This document shows positions 44,526 to 52,630 of a stretch of DNA of 64,000 nt, one piece after another. A program made the position numbers and the translations under genes. The notes beneath the pieces were generated by a model. The model saw only the letters and a program-made list of their open reading frames with translations, did not search any database and was not told the DNA's origin. The stretch comes from Blastococcus sp. DSM 46786 (lineage in GTDB: Bacteria > Actinomycetota > Actinomycetes > Mycobacteriales > Geodermatophilaceae). The DNA lies in contig NZ_FOAO01000023.1 of NCBI RefSeq assembly GCF_900109665.1, positions 1 to 64,000 on the forward strand. Reading direction: 5' to 3'. Each line of letters begins with the position of its first letter. The stretch's first letter is position 1.

Positions 44526-45940
44526 CCACCTCCGCACTCCTCGAACGGCTCCGCGCGCTGGTCGGGGACGCCGGCCTGGTCACCGATCCGGGGCAGCTGG
44601 CCGGCTACCTCAGCGACTGGCGCGGCGCGTACTCGGGCAGCGCCGCGGCCGTCGTCCGACCGGGGACGACCGAGGAGGTGGCCGAGGTCGTGCGCGCCTG
44701 CGCCGAGGAGGGGGTCGCCGTCGTCCCGCAGGGCGGTAACACGGGTCTGTGCGGCGGCGCGGTGCCCGACGCGTCCGGCCGGCAGGTGGTCGTCTCGCTG
44801 GACCGCATGCGGCGGGTGCGCGCCGTCGACCCGGTCGACCAGACGATCACGGTGGAGGCCGGCGTCGTGCTGCAGGCCGTGCAGGAGGCGGCCGCTGCCG
44901 AGGGCTGCCTGTTCCCGCTCTCCCTGGGGTCGGAGGGCAGCTGCACCATCGGCGGCAACCTGTCCACGAACGCCGGAGGCACCGCGGTGCTGCGGTACGG
45001 GACCATGCGCGACCTCACGCTCGGACTCGAGGTGGTGCTGCCCGACGGCCGCGTCTGGAACGGCCTGCGCGGGCTGCGCAAGGACAACACCGGCTACGAC
45101 CTCAAGCAGCTGTTCATCGGCGCCGAGGGCACGCTCGGCCTGGTGACGGCGGCGGTGCTCAAGCTGTTCCCGGCCGTCCGCAGCCGGGCGACGGCGTGGG
45201 TGGCCGTGGGCTCGGCGCAGGCGGCCGTGGACCTGTTCGGCATCGTGCGCGGGCTCTGCAGCGACCGGCTGACCGGCTTCGAGATCATGTCCCGCCAGAG
45301 CGTGGAGTTCGTGCTGCGGCACGGCTCGGGTGCGCGCGACCTCTTCGGGGCCGTCCACCCCTGGTACGTGCTCGTGGAGCTGAGCGACACGCTGCCCGAC
45401 GCCGGCCTGGACGGGCTGCTCGAATTCGTCCTCGGCGGGGCGTTCGAGCGGGGGGTGGCGGACGACGCGGTCGTGGCGTCCGGCTCGGCGCAGGTCGCCG
45501 CGCTGAGGGCCCTGCGGGAGGGCATCTCGGAGGCCCAGAACTTCGAGGGCCCCAGCCTCAAGCACGACGTGACGGTGCCGGTCAGCAGCATCCCGGCGTT
45601 CGTCGAGCGGACCGACGCGGCGTTGCGGGCGGCCGTGCCGGGCATCCGGATCGTCGCCTACGGCCACGTCGGTGACGGCAACCTGCACTACAACCTGAGC
45701 AAGCCGGTGCACTCCGACGACGACGCCTTCCGGCAGCGGGCCGACGAGCTCGCCCGCGTCGTCTACGACTCGACGAGCAGCTTCGGGGGCAGCATCAGCG
45801 CCGAGCACGGCCTCGGGCAGTCCAAGCGCGACGTCATCGCCGACTACAAGGACGACCTCGAGCTGGAGTTGATGCGCGGCGTCAAGCAGCTGCTCGACCC
45901 ACGCGGGCTGATGAACCCGGGCAAGGTGCTGCCCGGCTGA
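44522..45940 (+). CDS. FAD-linked D-2-hydroxyacid dehydrogenase
   Basis: A 472-residue FAD_binding_4/FAD-oxidase C protein of the glycolate oxidase GlcD / D-lactate / D-2-hydroxyglutarate dehydrogenase group. The FAD domain has VVPQGGNTGLCGGAVP, LGSEGSCTIGGNLSTNAGG and GAEGTLGLVTAAV; the C-terminal substrate domain has YGHVGDGNLHYNLS and ISAEHGLGQSKRD. D-2-hydroxyglutarate or D-lactate are likely substrates; the 2-oxoglutarate-producing context favours the former. ATG overlaps the mqo stop. Last gene of the operon. Confidence 0.88.
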   Translation: MTTSALLERLRALVGDAGLVTDPGQLAGYLSDWRGAYSGSAAAVVRPGTTEEVAEVVRACAEEGVAVVPQGGNTGLCGGAVPDASGRQVVVSLDRMRRVRAVDPVDQTITVEAGVVLQAVQEAAAAEGCLFPLSLGSEGSCTIGGNLSTNAGGTAVLRYGTMRDLTLGLEVVLPDGRVWNGLRGLRKDNTGYDLKQLFIGAEGTLGLVTAAVLKLFPAVRSRATAWVAVGSAQAAVDLFGIVRGLCSDRLTGFEIMSRQSVEFVLRHGSGARDLFGAVHPWYVLVELSDTLPDAGLDGLLEFVLGGAFERGVADDAVVASGSAQVAALRALREGISEAQNFEGPSLKHDVTVPVSSIPAFVERTDAALRAAVPGIRIVAYGHVGDGNLHYNLSKPVHSDDDAFRQRADELARVVYDSTSSFGGSISAEHGLGQSKRDVIADYKDDLELELMRGVKQLLDPRGLMNPGKVLPG

Positions 45941-45988
45941 CGGGGGTTCGGGCAGCACGGGTGCCGAGCCCCCCGGGAGACTGGCTCG

Positions 45989-46868
45989 GTGGCGTCGGTG
46001 CGGCCCCCGGTCCGGTTGCTCGGGGTGCCGTACGACTCCGGGCAGCGCGACCGCCGCATGGGAGCCGGGCCCACCGCCCTGGCCGCCGCCGGCGCGGCCG
46101 AACGGCTGCGCCGGCGGCGGCCACGAGGTGACCGAGCAGGTCGTCGAGCCCACCTCGTCGTGGCATGTCGAGCTGCGCACCGCCTTCGAGCTGGACCGGC
46201 TGGTGGCCACCGCGGCCGCCGAGGCCCTCGCCGCCGGGCAGGTGCCCCTCTTGCTGGCCGGCAACTGCAACACCACCCTCGGCGTGCTGGCGGCCCTGAC
46301 CGGCACCTCCCGCCGGATCGGCCTCGTGTGGCTCGACGCGCACGGCGACTTCAACACCTCCGAGACCGACACTTCCGGCTTCCTCGACGGCCAGGGCCTG
46401 GCGCTCGCCGTGGGGCGCTGCTGGAGCGCGCTGGCGGCGGGCATCCCGGGCTTCCGCCCGCTCGCGGAGCCCGACGTGCTGCTGATCGGCGACCGGGACC
46501 TGACCGAGGCCCAGCAGGCGGTGCTGCGCGACGCCGGGCTCACCTGGCTGCCGCCCGGGCGCGCCCGCGACGCCGGGGCCGTGGCCGACGCCGTGGCCGC
46601 GCTGGGCGACCGCGTGGACGCCGTCCACTTCCACGTCGACCTGGACGTGCACGACCCCTCGGTCGCCCCGGCGAACACCTACGCCGCGGACGACGGGCTC
46701 AGCGCCGACCAGGTGCACGCGGTGCTGGCCGCCACCGCAGCCCGCGTCCCCGTGGTCTCCGGCGCGCTGGCCTCCTGGGACCCGGGCTGCGACGTCGAGG
46801 GCCGGATGCTCGGCACGGCGCTGGACCTGCTCGAGGCGATCGCCGGGGCGGCGGTGCCGTTGCGCTGA
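45989..46868 (+). pseudogene. Arginase/ureohydrolase family gene with a frameshift
   Basis: The reading frame from GTG 45989 encodes a typical N-terminus (PPVRLLGVPYDSGQRDRRMG, AGPTALAAAGAAERL) and then derails in a GC run near 46108-46124. The remaining protein continues in another frame (GHEVTEQVVEPTSSWHVELR onward) to 46868, with family motifs GNCNTTLGVL, VWLDAHGDFNT and HFHVDLDVHDP that ligate two manganese ions. One extra base, or two missing, restores the frame, so this is a recent inactivation, a programmed slip or a sequencing error in CGGCGGCGG. Intact, it would be about 290 residues and hydrolyse a guanidino or formimino compound. Confidence 0.75.
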
Positions 46869-46888
46869 CGGCCACGAGCGACGCCTGA

Positions 46889-49438
46889 TCAGTCCTTGCG
46901 GCCGGCGTCGACCAGGCGGATCACCGCGGCACCTTCCTCGTCCGAGGCCTCGAGGTCGACCTCGACGTCGAAGCCCCAGTCGTGGTCGCCCGCGGGGTCG
47001 TCGACGATCTGCCGCACCCGCCAGATCCCCGGCTCGGTCTTGTCCCAGATGAGCAGCGCCGGGCCGCGGGCGTCGCCGCCGGTGCGCACCTCGTCGTGCT
47101 CGGCGAAGTAGGCCTGCACCACCTCGCCCCACCGGTCGGCGTCCCAGCCGGAGCCCTGGTCGAGCTCGCCGAGGTCGTACCAGCGGCGGCGGGCCCAGAG
47201 CTCGACGCGGCGGAACAGCGCGTTGCGCACCATCGCGGTGAAGGCCCGCTCGTTGCCCGTCAGCGGCCGCGGCCGGGCGGGGACGGCGACCTCGGCCACC
47301 GGGCCGTCGTCCGGGTTCGTGAGCTGCTCCCACTCGTCGAGCAGGCTGGAGTCCACCTGGCGCACCAGCTCGCCGAGCCACTCGACCAGGTCGGTGACCT
47401 CCTCCGTGCGCGCCGCCGCGGGCACGCCCGAGCGCAGCGCCTTGAAGGCGTCGGAGAGGTAGCGCAGCACCGCGCCCTCGGCCCGGGTGAGGCCGTAGGT
47501 GTTGACCAGCTCGCGGAAGGTGAACGCCCGCTCCCACATCTCGCGCACGACCGACTTCGGCGACAGGTGCGCGTCCGCGGCCCACGGGTTGCTCTGCCGG
47601 TAGACCTCGTAGGCGTGCCCGAGGAGCTCCTCCAGCGGTTTGGGGTAGCTGATCTCCTCGAGCAGCTCCATCCGCTCGTCGTACTCGATGCCCTCGGCCT
47701 TCATCTGGGCGACGGCCTCGCCCTTGGCCTTGTTCAGCTGGGCGGCCAGGATCTGGCGCGGGTCGTCGAGGGTCGCCTCGATGACGCTGACGACGTCCAG
47801 GGCGTACGTGTCGGATGCCGGGTCGAGCAGGTCGATGGCGGCCAGCGCGAAGGTGGACAGCGGCTGGTTCAGCGCGAAGTCCGGCGGCAGGTCGAGGGTC
47901 AGGTCGTAGCGGCGGCCGTCCGGCTCGGGCTCGGGCAGCCGCTCCAGGACGCCGGCCTGCAGCAGCGAGCGGGCGATGCCGATGGCGTCGCGGATCAGCC
48001 GCAGCTGCTTCGTGCGCGGCTCGTGGTTCTCGGTGAGCAGCCTGCGCATGGCCACGAACGGGTCGCCCGGCCGGTCGACGACGTCGAGCACCATCGCCGT
48101 CGTCACCCGCATGTGGCTGGTCAGCTTCTCGGGCTCGCCCTCGACCAGCCGGTTCATCGACGACTCGCTCCAGGGCACCATGCCCTCGGGCACCTTCTTG
48201 CGCACCAGCTTGCGGCGCTTCTTCGGGTCGTCGGCCACCTTGGCGAACTGCTTGAGGTTCTCCACCTCGTGCTCCGGCGCCTGGATGACGACGGTGCCGG
48301 CGGTGTCGTAGCCGGCCCGGCCCGCCCGCCCGGCGATCTGGTGGAACTCGCGCACCTGGAGCAGCCGGGTGCGGGTGCCGTCGTACTTGGAGAGCGCGGA
48401 GAAGACGACGGTCCGGATCGGCACGTTGATGCCCACGCCCAGGGTGTCGGTGCCGCAGATGACCTTGAGCAGCCCGGCCTGCGCCAGCTGCTCCACCAGC
48501 CGCCGGTACTTGGGCAGCATGCCGGCGTGGTGCACGCCGATGCCGTGGCGGACCAGCCGCGACAGCGTCGTCCCGAAGGCGGACGAGAAGCGGAACCCGC
48601 CGATCATGTCCGCGATCGCGGCCTTCTCCTCCTTGCTGCACACGTTCACGCTCATCAGCGCCTGGGCGCGTTCGAGTGCGGAGGCCTGGGTGAAGTGGAC
48701 GACGTAGACCGGCGCCTGCTTGGTGTCCAGCAGCTCCTGGATGGTCTCGTGCATCGGCGTCGTCGCGTAGTAGTGGTGCAGCGGCACCGGGCGGACGGCG
48801 TTGGCGACCAGCGCCGTCGGCCGGCCGGTGCGGCGGGTCAGGTCCTCCCGCAGGGAGGTGACGTCGCCGAGCGTGGCGCTCATCAGCAGGAACTGCGCCC
48901 TCGGCAGCTCCAGCAGCGGCACCTGCCAGGCCCAGCCGCGGTCCGGGTCGCCGTAGAAGTGGAACTCGTCCATGACCACGAGCCCGATGTCGGCCTCCGG
49001 CCCCTCGCGCAGCGCGATGTTGGCGAGCACCTCGGCGGTGCAGGCGATGATCGGGGCGTCCCGGTTGACCGCGGCGTCGCCGGTCAGCATGCCGACGTTC
49101 TGCGCGCCGAACACCCCGCAGAGCGCGAAGAACTTCTCGCTCACCAGGGCCTTGATCGGCGCCGTGTAGTAGCTGCGCCGGCCGGCGGCCAGGGCCGCGT
49201 ACTGGGCGCCGGTGGCGACCAGCGACTTGCCGGAACCGGTCGGCGTGGCCAGGACGACGTTGGCGCCGCTGACCAGCTCGATCAGCGCCTCCTCCTGGGC
49301 CGGGTAGAGCACGGTGCCGCGGGCCTCGGCCCAGGCGGCGAAGGCGGCGAACAGCGCGTCGGGATCGCCACCGGTCGCGCGCAGCGCGGAGAGGTCGGCG
49401 GGGTCCTCGAGCAGGGGAGGGGCGGCGGTCGTGGTCAT
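46889..49438 (-). CDS. DEAD/DEAH-box helicase with DUF3516
   Basis: An 849-residue superfamily 2 helicase. The ATPase core (about 40-440) has LATPTGSGKS (Walker A), VVMDEFHFYGDPDRGW (Walker B variant DEFH), LLMSATLGD (motif III), GTDTLGVGINVP and HQIAGRAGRAGYDT (motif VI). The C-terminal half (DUF3516) is helical and typical of actinobacterial Ski2/Mtr4-like proteins probably acting on RNA. ATG at 49438 is used; a GTG four codons upstream is possible and no clear ribosome-binding site separates them. A PHO-box-like array lies about 140 bases upstream. Confidence 0.9.
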   Translation of the reverse strand: MTTTAAPPLLEDPADLSALRATGGDPDALFAAFAAWAEARGTVLYPAQEEALIELVSGANVVLATPTGSGKSLVATGAQYAALAAGRRSYYTAPIKALVSEKFFALCGVFGAQNVGMLTGDAAVNRDAPIIACTAEVLANIALREGPEADIGLVVMDEFHFYGDPDRGWAWQVPLLELPRAQFLLMSATLGDVTSLREDLTRRTGRPTALVANAVRPVPLHHYYATTPMHETIQELLDTKQAPVYVVHFTQASALERAQALMSVNVCSKEEKAAIADMIGGFRFSSAFGTTLSRLVRHGIGVHHAGMLPKYRRLVEQLAQAGLLKVICGTDTLGVGINVPIRTVVFSALSKYDGTRTRLLQVREFHQIAGRAGRAGYDTAGTVVIQAPEHEVENLKQFAKVADDPKKRRKLVRKKVPEGMVPWSESSMNRLVEGEPEKLTSHMRVTTAMVLDVVDRPGDPFVAMRRLLTENHEPRTKQLRLIRDAIGIARSLLQAGVLERLPEPEPDGRRYDLTLDLPPDFALNQPLSTFALAAIDLLDPASDTYALDVVSVIEATLDDPRQILAAQLNKAKGEAVAQMKAEGIEYDERMELLEEISYPKPLEELLGHAYEVYRQSNPWAADAHLSPKSVVREMWERAFTFRELVNTYGLTRAEGAVLRYLSDAFKALRSGVPAAARTEEVTDLVEWLGELVRQVDSSLLDEWEQLTNPDDGPVAEVAVPARPRPLTGNERAFTAMVRNALFRRVELWARRRWYDLGELDQGSGWDADRWGEVVQAYFAEHDEVRTGGDARGPALLIWDKTEPGIWRVRQIVDDPAGDHDWGFDVEVDLEASDEEGAAVIRLVDAGRKD

Positions 49439-49574
49439 CAGGTGCACCAGCGTGCCCGACGGGCTCCCGCTTCCCCGGACCCAGGGCCGGGGTCCCTTCC
49501 GTGTCCGGCGGACGATAACGATCCGGTAACGAGAGCTCCGGATGTGTGTGACATGCGCCGTAACCGGAGAGGAA

Positions 49575-49601
49575 GGTGAACAACAGGTGAACGGAAGGTG
49601 G
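49575..49601. promoter_or_regulatory. PHO-box-like direct repeats (11-bp phase)
   Basis: GGTGAAC at 49575, GGTGAAC at 49586 and GGTGG at 49597 are exactly 11 bp apart; on the minus strand this reads as tandem GTTCACC, the core of actinobacterial PhoP sites. It lies upstream of the helicase gene on the minus strand and directly before a small plus-strand ORF. Confidence 0.5.
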
Positions 49602-49609
49602 CTGAGACC

Positions 49610-49741
49610 ATGCGTGAGCGTTTCTGCCCGGAATGCCGGTGGACCGTTGTGACCGACCCCGCGGGCCGTCGCCGGCTCGAGATGCGCTGGGTGCCGCTCG
49701 GCGCCGCGGCGGCCCACAGCCCGGTGGCGCGCGCCGCCTGA
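49610..49741 (+). CDS. 43-residue protein with CxxC
   Basis: A small frame starting at ATG 49610 encodes MRERFCPECRWTVV and then a basic region rich in Arg and Ala. FCPEC looks like half of a zinc ribbon. GGAAGG lies upstream at about 12 bases. No family recognised. It is followed by the SDR gene after 180 bases. Included because it is short, has a start, a stop and a ribosome-binding site, but translation is unproven. Confidence 0.4.
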   Translation: MRERFCPECRWTVVTDPAGRRRLEMRWVPLGAAAAHSPVARAA

Positions 49742-49920
49742 GAAGGGCCACGGTCTCCCGACCCGGGCGGGAGGAGAGGTGCACACCGACGTGCGCCTCC
49801 CCTCCCGCCCGGGTCGTGTGCTGTGCGGGTCCGGCGTCCGGGTCCGTCGCGGTTCCGGGTGTGGGAGGGCGGGTAGGCCGCCCCCGCCGCGAGCCGATCC
49901 CGACCAGGAAGGTGGACCCC

Positions 49921-50778
49921 GTGTCCGAACCCCGTCCCGACTCCCAGCCCGCCCAGCAGCAGAGCACCCCGGGCACGCTCGGCGAGATGACGCCGAAGCC
50001 GGACCACGGCGAGGAGAGCTACCAGGGCTCCGGGAAGCTGACCGGCAAGGTCGCCGTGATCACCGGTGGCGACAGCGGGATCGGCCGCGCCGTCGCGATC
50101 GCCTTCGCCCGCGAGGGCGCCGACGTCCTCATCTCCTACCTCGACGAGCACGAGGACGCGCAGGACACCGCCAAGTACGTCGAGCGGGCCGGTCGGAGGT
50201 GCGTGCTCGTGCCGGGGGACGTCTCCGACCGGGCGCACGCCAAGACGATCATCCCGAAGGCGGTCGAGGAGTTCGGCCGGATCGACGTCCTGGTCAACAA
50301 CGCCGCGTTCCAGATGAGCCACGACTCGCTCGAGGAGATCAGCGACGAGGAGTGGGACCACACGCTCGCGACGAACCTCTCGGCGATGTTCACCCTCTGC
50401 AAGGACGCGATCCCGCACATGCAGTCGGGTGCCTCGATCATCAACTCGTCGTCGGTGAACAGCGACAACCCCAGTCCGCAGCTCATCGCCTACGCCATGA
50501 CCAAGGCGGCGATCGCCAACTTCACCGCGTCGCTGGCGCAGCTGTACGGAGAGAAGGGCATCCGCGCCAACAGCGTCGCGCCCGGACCGGTCTGGACGCC
50601 GCTGATCCCCTCGACGATGCCCGAGGAGAAGGTGGAGAGCTTCGGCGGCAACACCCCGCTCGGGCGGGCGGGGCAGCCGGCCGAACTGGCGCCGGTGTAC
50701 GTGCTGCTGGCCAGCGACGCGGCGTCCTACGTCTCCGGGGCCCGCGTCGCCGTCACGGGCGGCCGCCCCATCCTGTGA
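49921..50778 (+). CDS. Short-chain dehydrogenase/reductase, general-stress type
   Basis: A 285-residue SDR. A hydrophilic N-terminal extension (about 40 residues with GEESYQGSGKLTGK) precedes VAVITGGDSGIGRAVAIAFA, the NAD(P)-binding motif; VNNAAFQ, the catalytic Ser in SSSVNSD and the Tyr/Lys in AYAMTKAAIA follow, ending GARVAVTGGRPIL. The extension and motifs match the YhdF/YhxC-like group linked to general stress and desiccation. GTG at 49921 has GGAAGGTGG upstream. Nested hairpins follow its stop. Confidence 0.9.
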   Translation: MSEPRPDSQPAQQQSTPGTLGEMTPKPDHGEESYQGSGKLTGKVAVITGGDSGIGRAVAIAFAREGADVLISYLDEHEDAQDTAKYVERAGRRCVLVPGDVSDRAHAKTIIPKAVEEFGRIDVLVNNAAFQMSHDSLEEISDEEWDHTLATNLSAMFTLCKDAIPHMQSGASIINSSSVNSDNPSPQLIAYAMTKAAIANFTASLAQLYGEKGIRANSVAPGPVWTPLIPSTMPEEKVESFGGNTPLGRAGQPAELAPVYVLLASDAASYVSGARVAVTGGRPIL

Positions 50779-50811
50779 CCCCCGGCGACGATCAGCTGAC
50801 CTGATCCAACT

Positions 50812-50847
50812 GCGTCCTCCCTCACCGCCCACCGCGAGGGAGGACGC
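50812..50847 (+). terminator. Terminator hairpin after SDR gene
   Basis: GCGTCCTCCCTC (50812-50823) pairs perfectly with GAGGGAGGACGC (50836-50847) around a 12-base loop, 33 bases beyond the SDR stop. No T-run, as usual in high-GC actinobacteria. Confidence 0.7.
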
Positions 50848-50878
50848 TCCACGATCAGGTGGGGCTGATCGTGGAGCG
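50845..50878. repeat. Second 14-bp inverted repeat overlapping the terminator
   Basis: CGCTCCACGATCAG (50845-50858) and CTGATCGTGGAGCG (50865-50878) form a perfect 14-bp stem with loop GTGGGG. It shares three bases with the preceding hairpin, so the two structures exclude full simultaneous folding. It marks the point where the truncated gene to the right loses its coding character. Confidence 0.8.
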
Positions 50879-50879
50879 G

Positions 50880-51119
50880 TGCGTGGCCGCCGGCTGCACG
50901 GGCCCGCATCATCGCGGTCTCGCCGCGGGTCCAGGCGCGGGCGGCTTCGATCGCCGCGCGGGGCCGGTGATCGTCGGGACGCACCGCCTCGAAGAGCGCG
51001 AGGACGTGCTCCGCGCACGAGGCCGCCCACCGGGCGAGGAGGTGGTGATCGGCGTCGGTGAGGGTTCCGCCACGGCGGATGGTCACGAATCGAGGGTCCC
51101 GGACCGCCGGCAGGATCAT
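50880..51119 (-). pseudogene. Truncated Imm5-like (putative immunity protein) gene
   Basis: From ATG 51119 about 80 residues resemble actinobacterial putative immunity proteins: DPRFVTIRRGGTLTDADHHL, LLARWAASCAEHVLALFE, RPDDHRPRAAIEAARAWTRG. Homology ends at the inverted repeat near 50878; the remaining frame is hairpin sequence and then the 3' end of the SDR gene, so the usual Ala/His-rich C-terminal half is missing. It reads as a gene truncated at its 3' end. No partner toxin is nearby. Confidence 0.55.
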
Positions 51120-51189
51120 GGTGGCAACGTCTACCACCGGCTCCGCGCCGGGGACGTCCCTCCCGCTCCCGCGGTACCGCACGCGTCGA

Positions 51190-52086
51190 TCAGGACAGTG
51201 CGCGGGTGAGGCCGGCCAGGTGCTGCGGCCGGACCCGGCAGCAGCCACCGATCAGCCGCGCGCCGTCCGCGATCCACCCGGGGACGGCGTCCGGGGCGAT
51301 CCCCGGGCTGCCGGTCCACCCCCGCGCGACGGCGTCCCAGCCCTCGCCGCTGTTCGGATAGGCGACGACCGGCTTCCCGGTGCGGGACGCCTGGGTCACC
51401 GCGGGGCCGACGGCGGACGGCGCCGTGCAGTTGACGCCGACCGCGATCACGGCGTCGACGTCCGCGGCCATCGCGAACACCTCGGACGCCGGCTCGCCCC
51501 GCCGGGTGCGGACCACGCCGTCGTCGTCCACCACCGTGGTCAGCGACAGCCACACCGGCACGCCGAGCGCCTGCGCCTCCAGCAGCAGCGCCTCGGCCTC
51601 CGCGGCCGCGGGCACCGTCTCGCAGGCGAGCACGTCGGCCCCGGCCTCGGCGAGCAGCTCCATGCGCGGCCGGTGGAAGGCGCGCAGCGCGGCGACGCCG
51701 ACCGTGGCCGCGTAGGCCCCGGTGTACTCCGAGCCGTCGGCGAGCATCGCGCCGTAGGGGCCGACCGAGCCGGCGACCCAGCCCTCGCCCTGCCCTTCCC
51801 GGGCCAGCGCGACCGACGACGCGATCAGCCGCCGCGCCTCGGCTGCGCCCACGCCCGCGGCGGCGAACCCCTCGACCGTCGCCTGGTAGCTCGCCGCCGT
51901 CGCCACCTGGGCGCCGGCCGCGGCGAACGCGGCGTGCGCGGCCACGATCGCCGCCGGGTCGTCGCGCAGCAGCCGGGCGGACCACAGCGCGGAGGAGACG
52001 TCGTGCCCTCGCGCCTCGAGCTCGGTGGACAGGCCGCCGTCCAGAACGACCGGTCCGGCAGCGAGCGCAGCGGCGAGATCGGGCAT
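51190..52086 (-). CDS. mmuM: Homocysteine S-methyltransferase
   Basis: A 298-residue zinc-dependent TIM-barrel enzyme that methylates homocysteine from S-methylmethionine or S-adenosylmethionine. VVLDGGLSTELEARGHDV at the N-terminus, ASYQATVEGFAAAG, VAGSVGPYGAMLADGSEYTG, and the zinc cysteines in VGVNCTAP and LIGGCCRV are present. ATG at 52086 is chosen because GGGAGG lies 9 bases upstream. Stands alone. Confidence 0.92.
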   Translation of the reverse strand: MPDLAAALAAGPVVLDGGLSTELEARGHDVSSALWSARLLRDDPAAIVAAHAAFAAAGAQVATAASYQATVEGFAAAGVGAAEARRLIASSVALAREGQGEGWVAGSVGPYGAMLADGSEYTGAYAATVGVAALRAFHRPRMELLAEAGADVLACETVPAAAEAEALLLEAQALGVPVWLSLTTVVDDDGVVRTRRGEPASEVFAMAADVDAVIAVGVNCTAPSAVGPAVTQASRTGKPVVAYPNSGEGWDAVARGWTGSPGIAPDAVPGWIADGARLIGGCCRVRPQHLAGLTRALS

Positions 52087-52118
52087 GGCGACCATCCTCC
52101 CGCGGTACCTGCGCACCC

Positions 52119-52595
52119 ATGGTCTTCATCTGGAGCAGTGGCTGGGGTCCCCGCCGTCGCAGGCCGCGTTCCGGCGGCTACCGCGGGCACTACGCCGGGC
52201 ACTACGGGCGCGGCCCCGGCTACGGCCACGGCCGCCGCCGGCGCGACGACTCGTGCCTGCGCGACCTGCTGTTCCTCAACACCGGCTGCTGCCTGGCCAA
52301 CGCCATCGGCTGCGGGATGGACCTGCTGCTGGTCGCGCCCCGCTCGCTGCCGGCGATCCGTGCGGGGCAGCGGGGAAGCGGCGCCGCGGCGCGGCTCGTC
52401 GCGGGCGTCCGCTACTACCAGTGGGAGATCAGCCCGCGGCGCCGGCCGTGCTGCCGGTACACCCCCACCTGCTCGGCGTACGCGATCGAGGCGCTGGAGG
52501 CCCACGGCGCCCCGCGCGGCTCCTGGCTGGCGGTCCGCCGGCTCGTGCGCTGCCGGCCCGGCGCCGCCGGTGGTGCCGACCCGGTACCGGCCTGA
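52119..52595 (+). CDS. YidD-like membrane protein insertion factor with N-terminal extension
   Basis: A 158-residue protein whose C-terminal half is a YidD/DUF37 domain: GVRYYQWEISPRRRPCCRYT, PTCSAYAIEALEAHGAPRGS, RLVRCRP. YidD (about 75 residues) sits between rnpA and yidC and helps membrane protein insertion. Here the domain is far from those genes and is preceded by a Gly/Arg/Tyr-rich stretch (PRRRRPRSGGYRGHYAGHYG) and a hydrophobic, Cys-rich segment (LLFLNTGCCLANAIGCGMDL). It may be a specialised second copy. It starts at ATG 52119. Confidence 0.82.
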   Translation: MVFIWSSGWGPRRRRPRSGGYRGHYAGHYGRGPGYGHGRRRRDDSCLRDLLFLNTGCCLANAIGCGMDLLLVAPRSLPAIRAGQRGSGAAARLVAGVRYYQWEISPRRRPCCRYTPTCSAYAIEALEAHGAPRGSWLAVRRLVRCRPGAAGGADPVPA

Positions 52596-52618
52596 CCCCG
52601 CGCTGCCGCGCCCTCGCC

Positions 52619-52624
52619 TACGGT
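52619..52624 (+). promoter_or_regulatory. -10 element for leaderless arfB
   Basis: TACGGT followed by 6 bases and the GTG start at 52631, without a Shine-Dalgarno sequence. Confidence 0.55.
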
Positions 52625-52630
52625 CGGCCG

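Noticed and set aside
46128-46868. The arginase-family gene taken as intact, starting at GTG 46128
   Set aside because: The upstream frame encodes a matching family N-terminus (LLGVPYDSG, GAGPTAL), so the shorter frame lacks a normal part of the fold; a frameshift explains both.
45882-49976. Minus-strand open frame of 1364 codons across the helicase locus
   Set aside because: It is a shadow frame of the helicase and of the arginase-family gene; composition is Arg/Gly/Ala-rich and no conserved domain appears.
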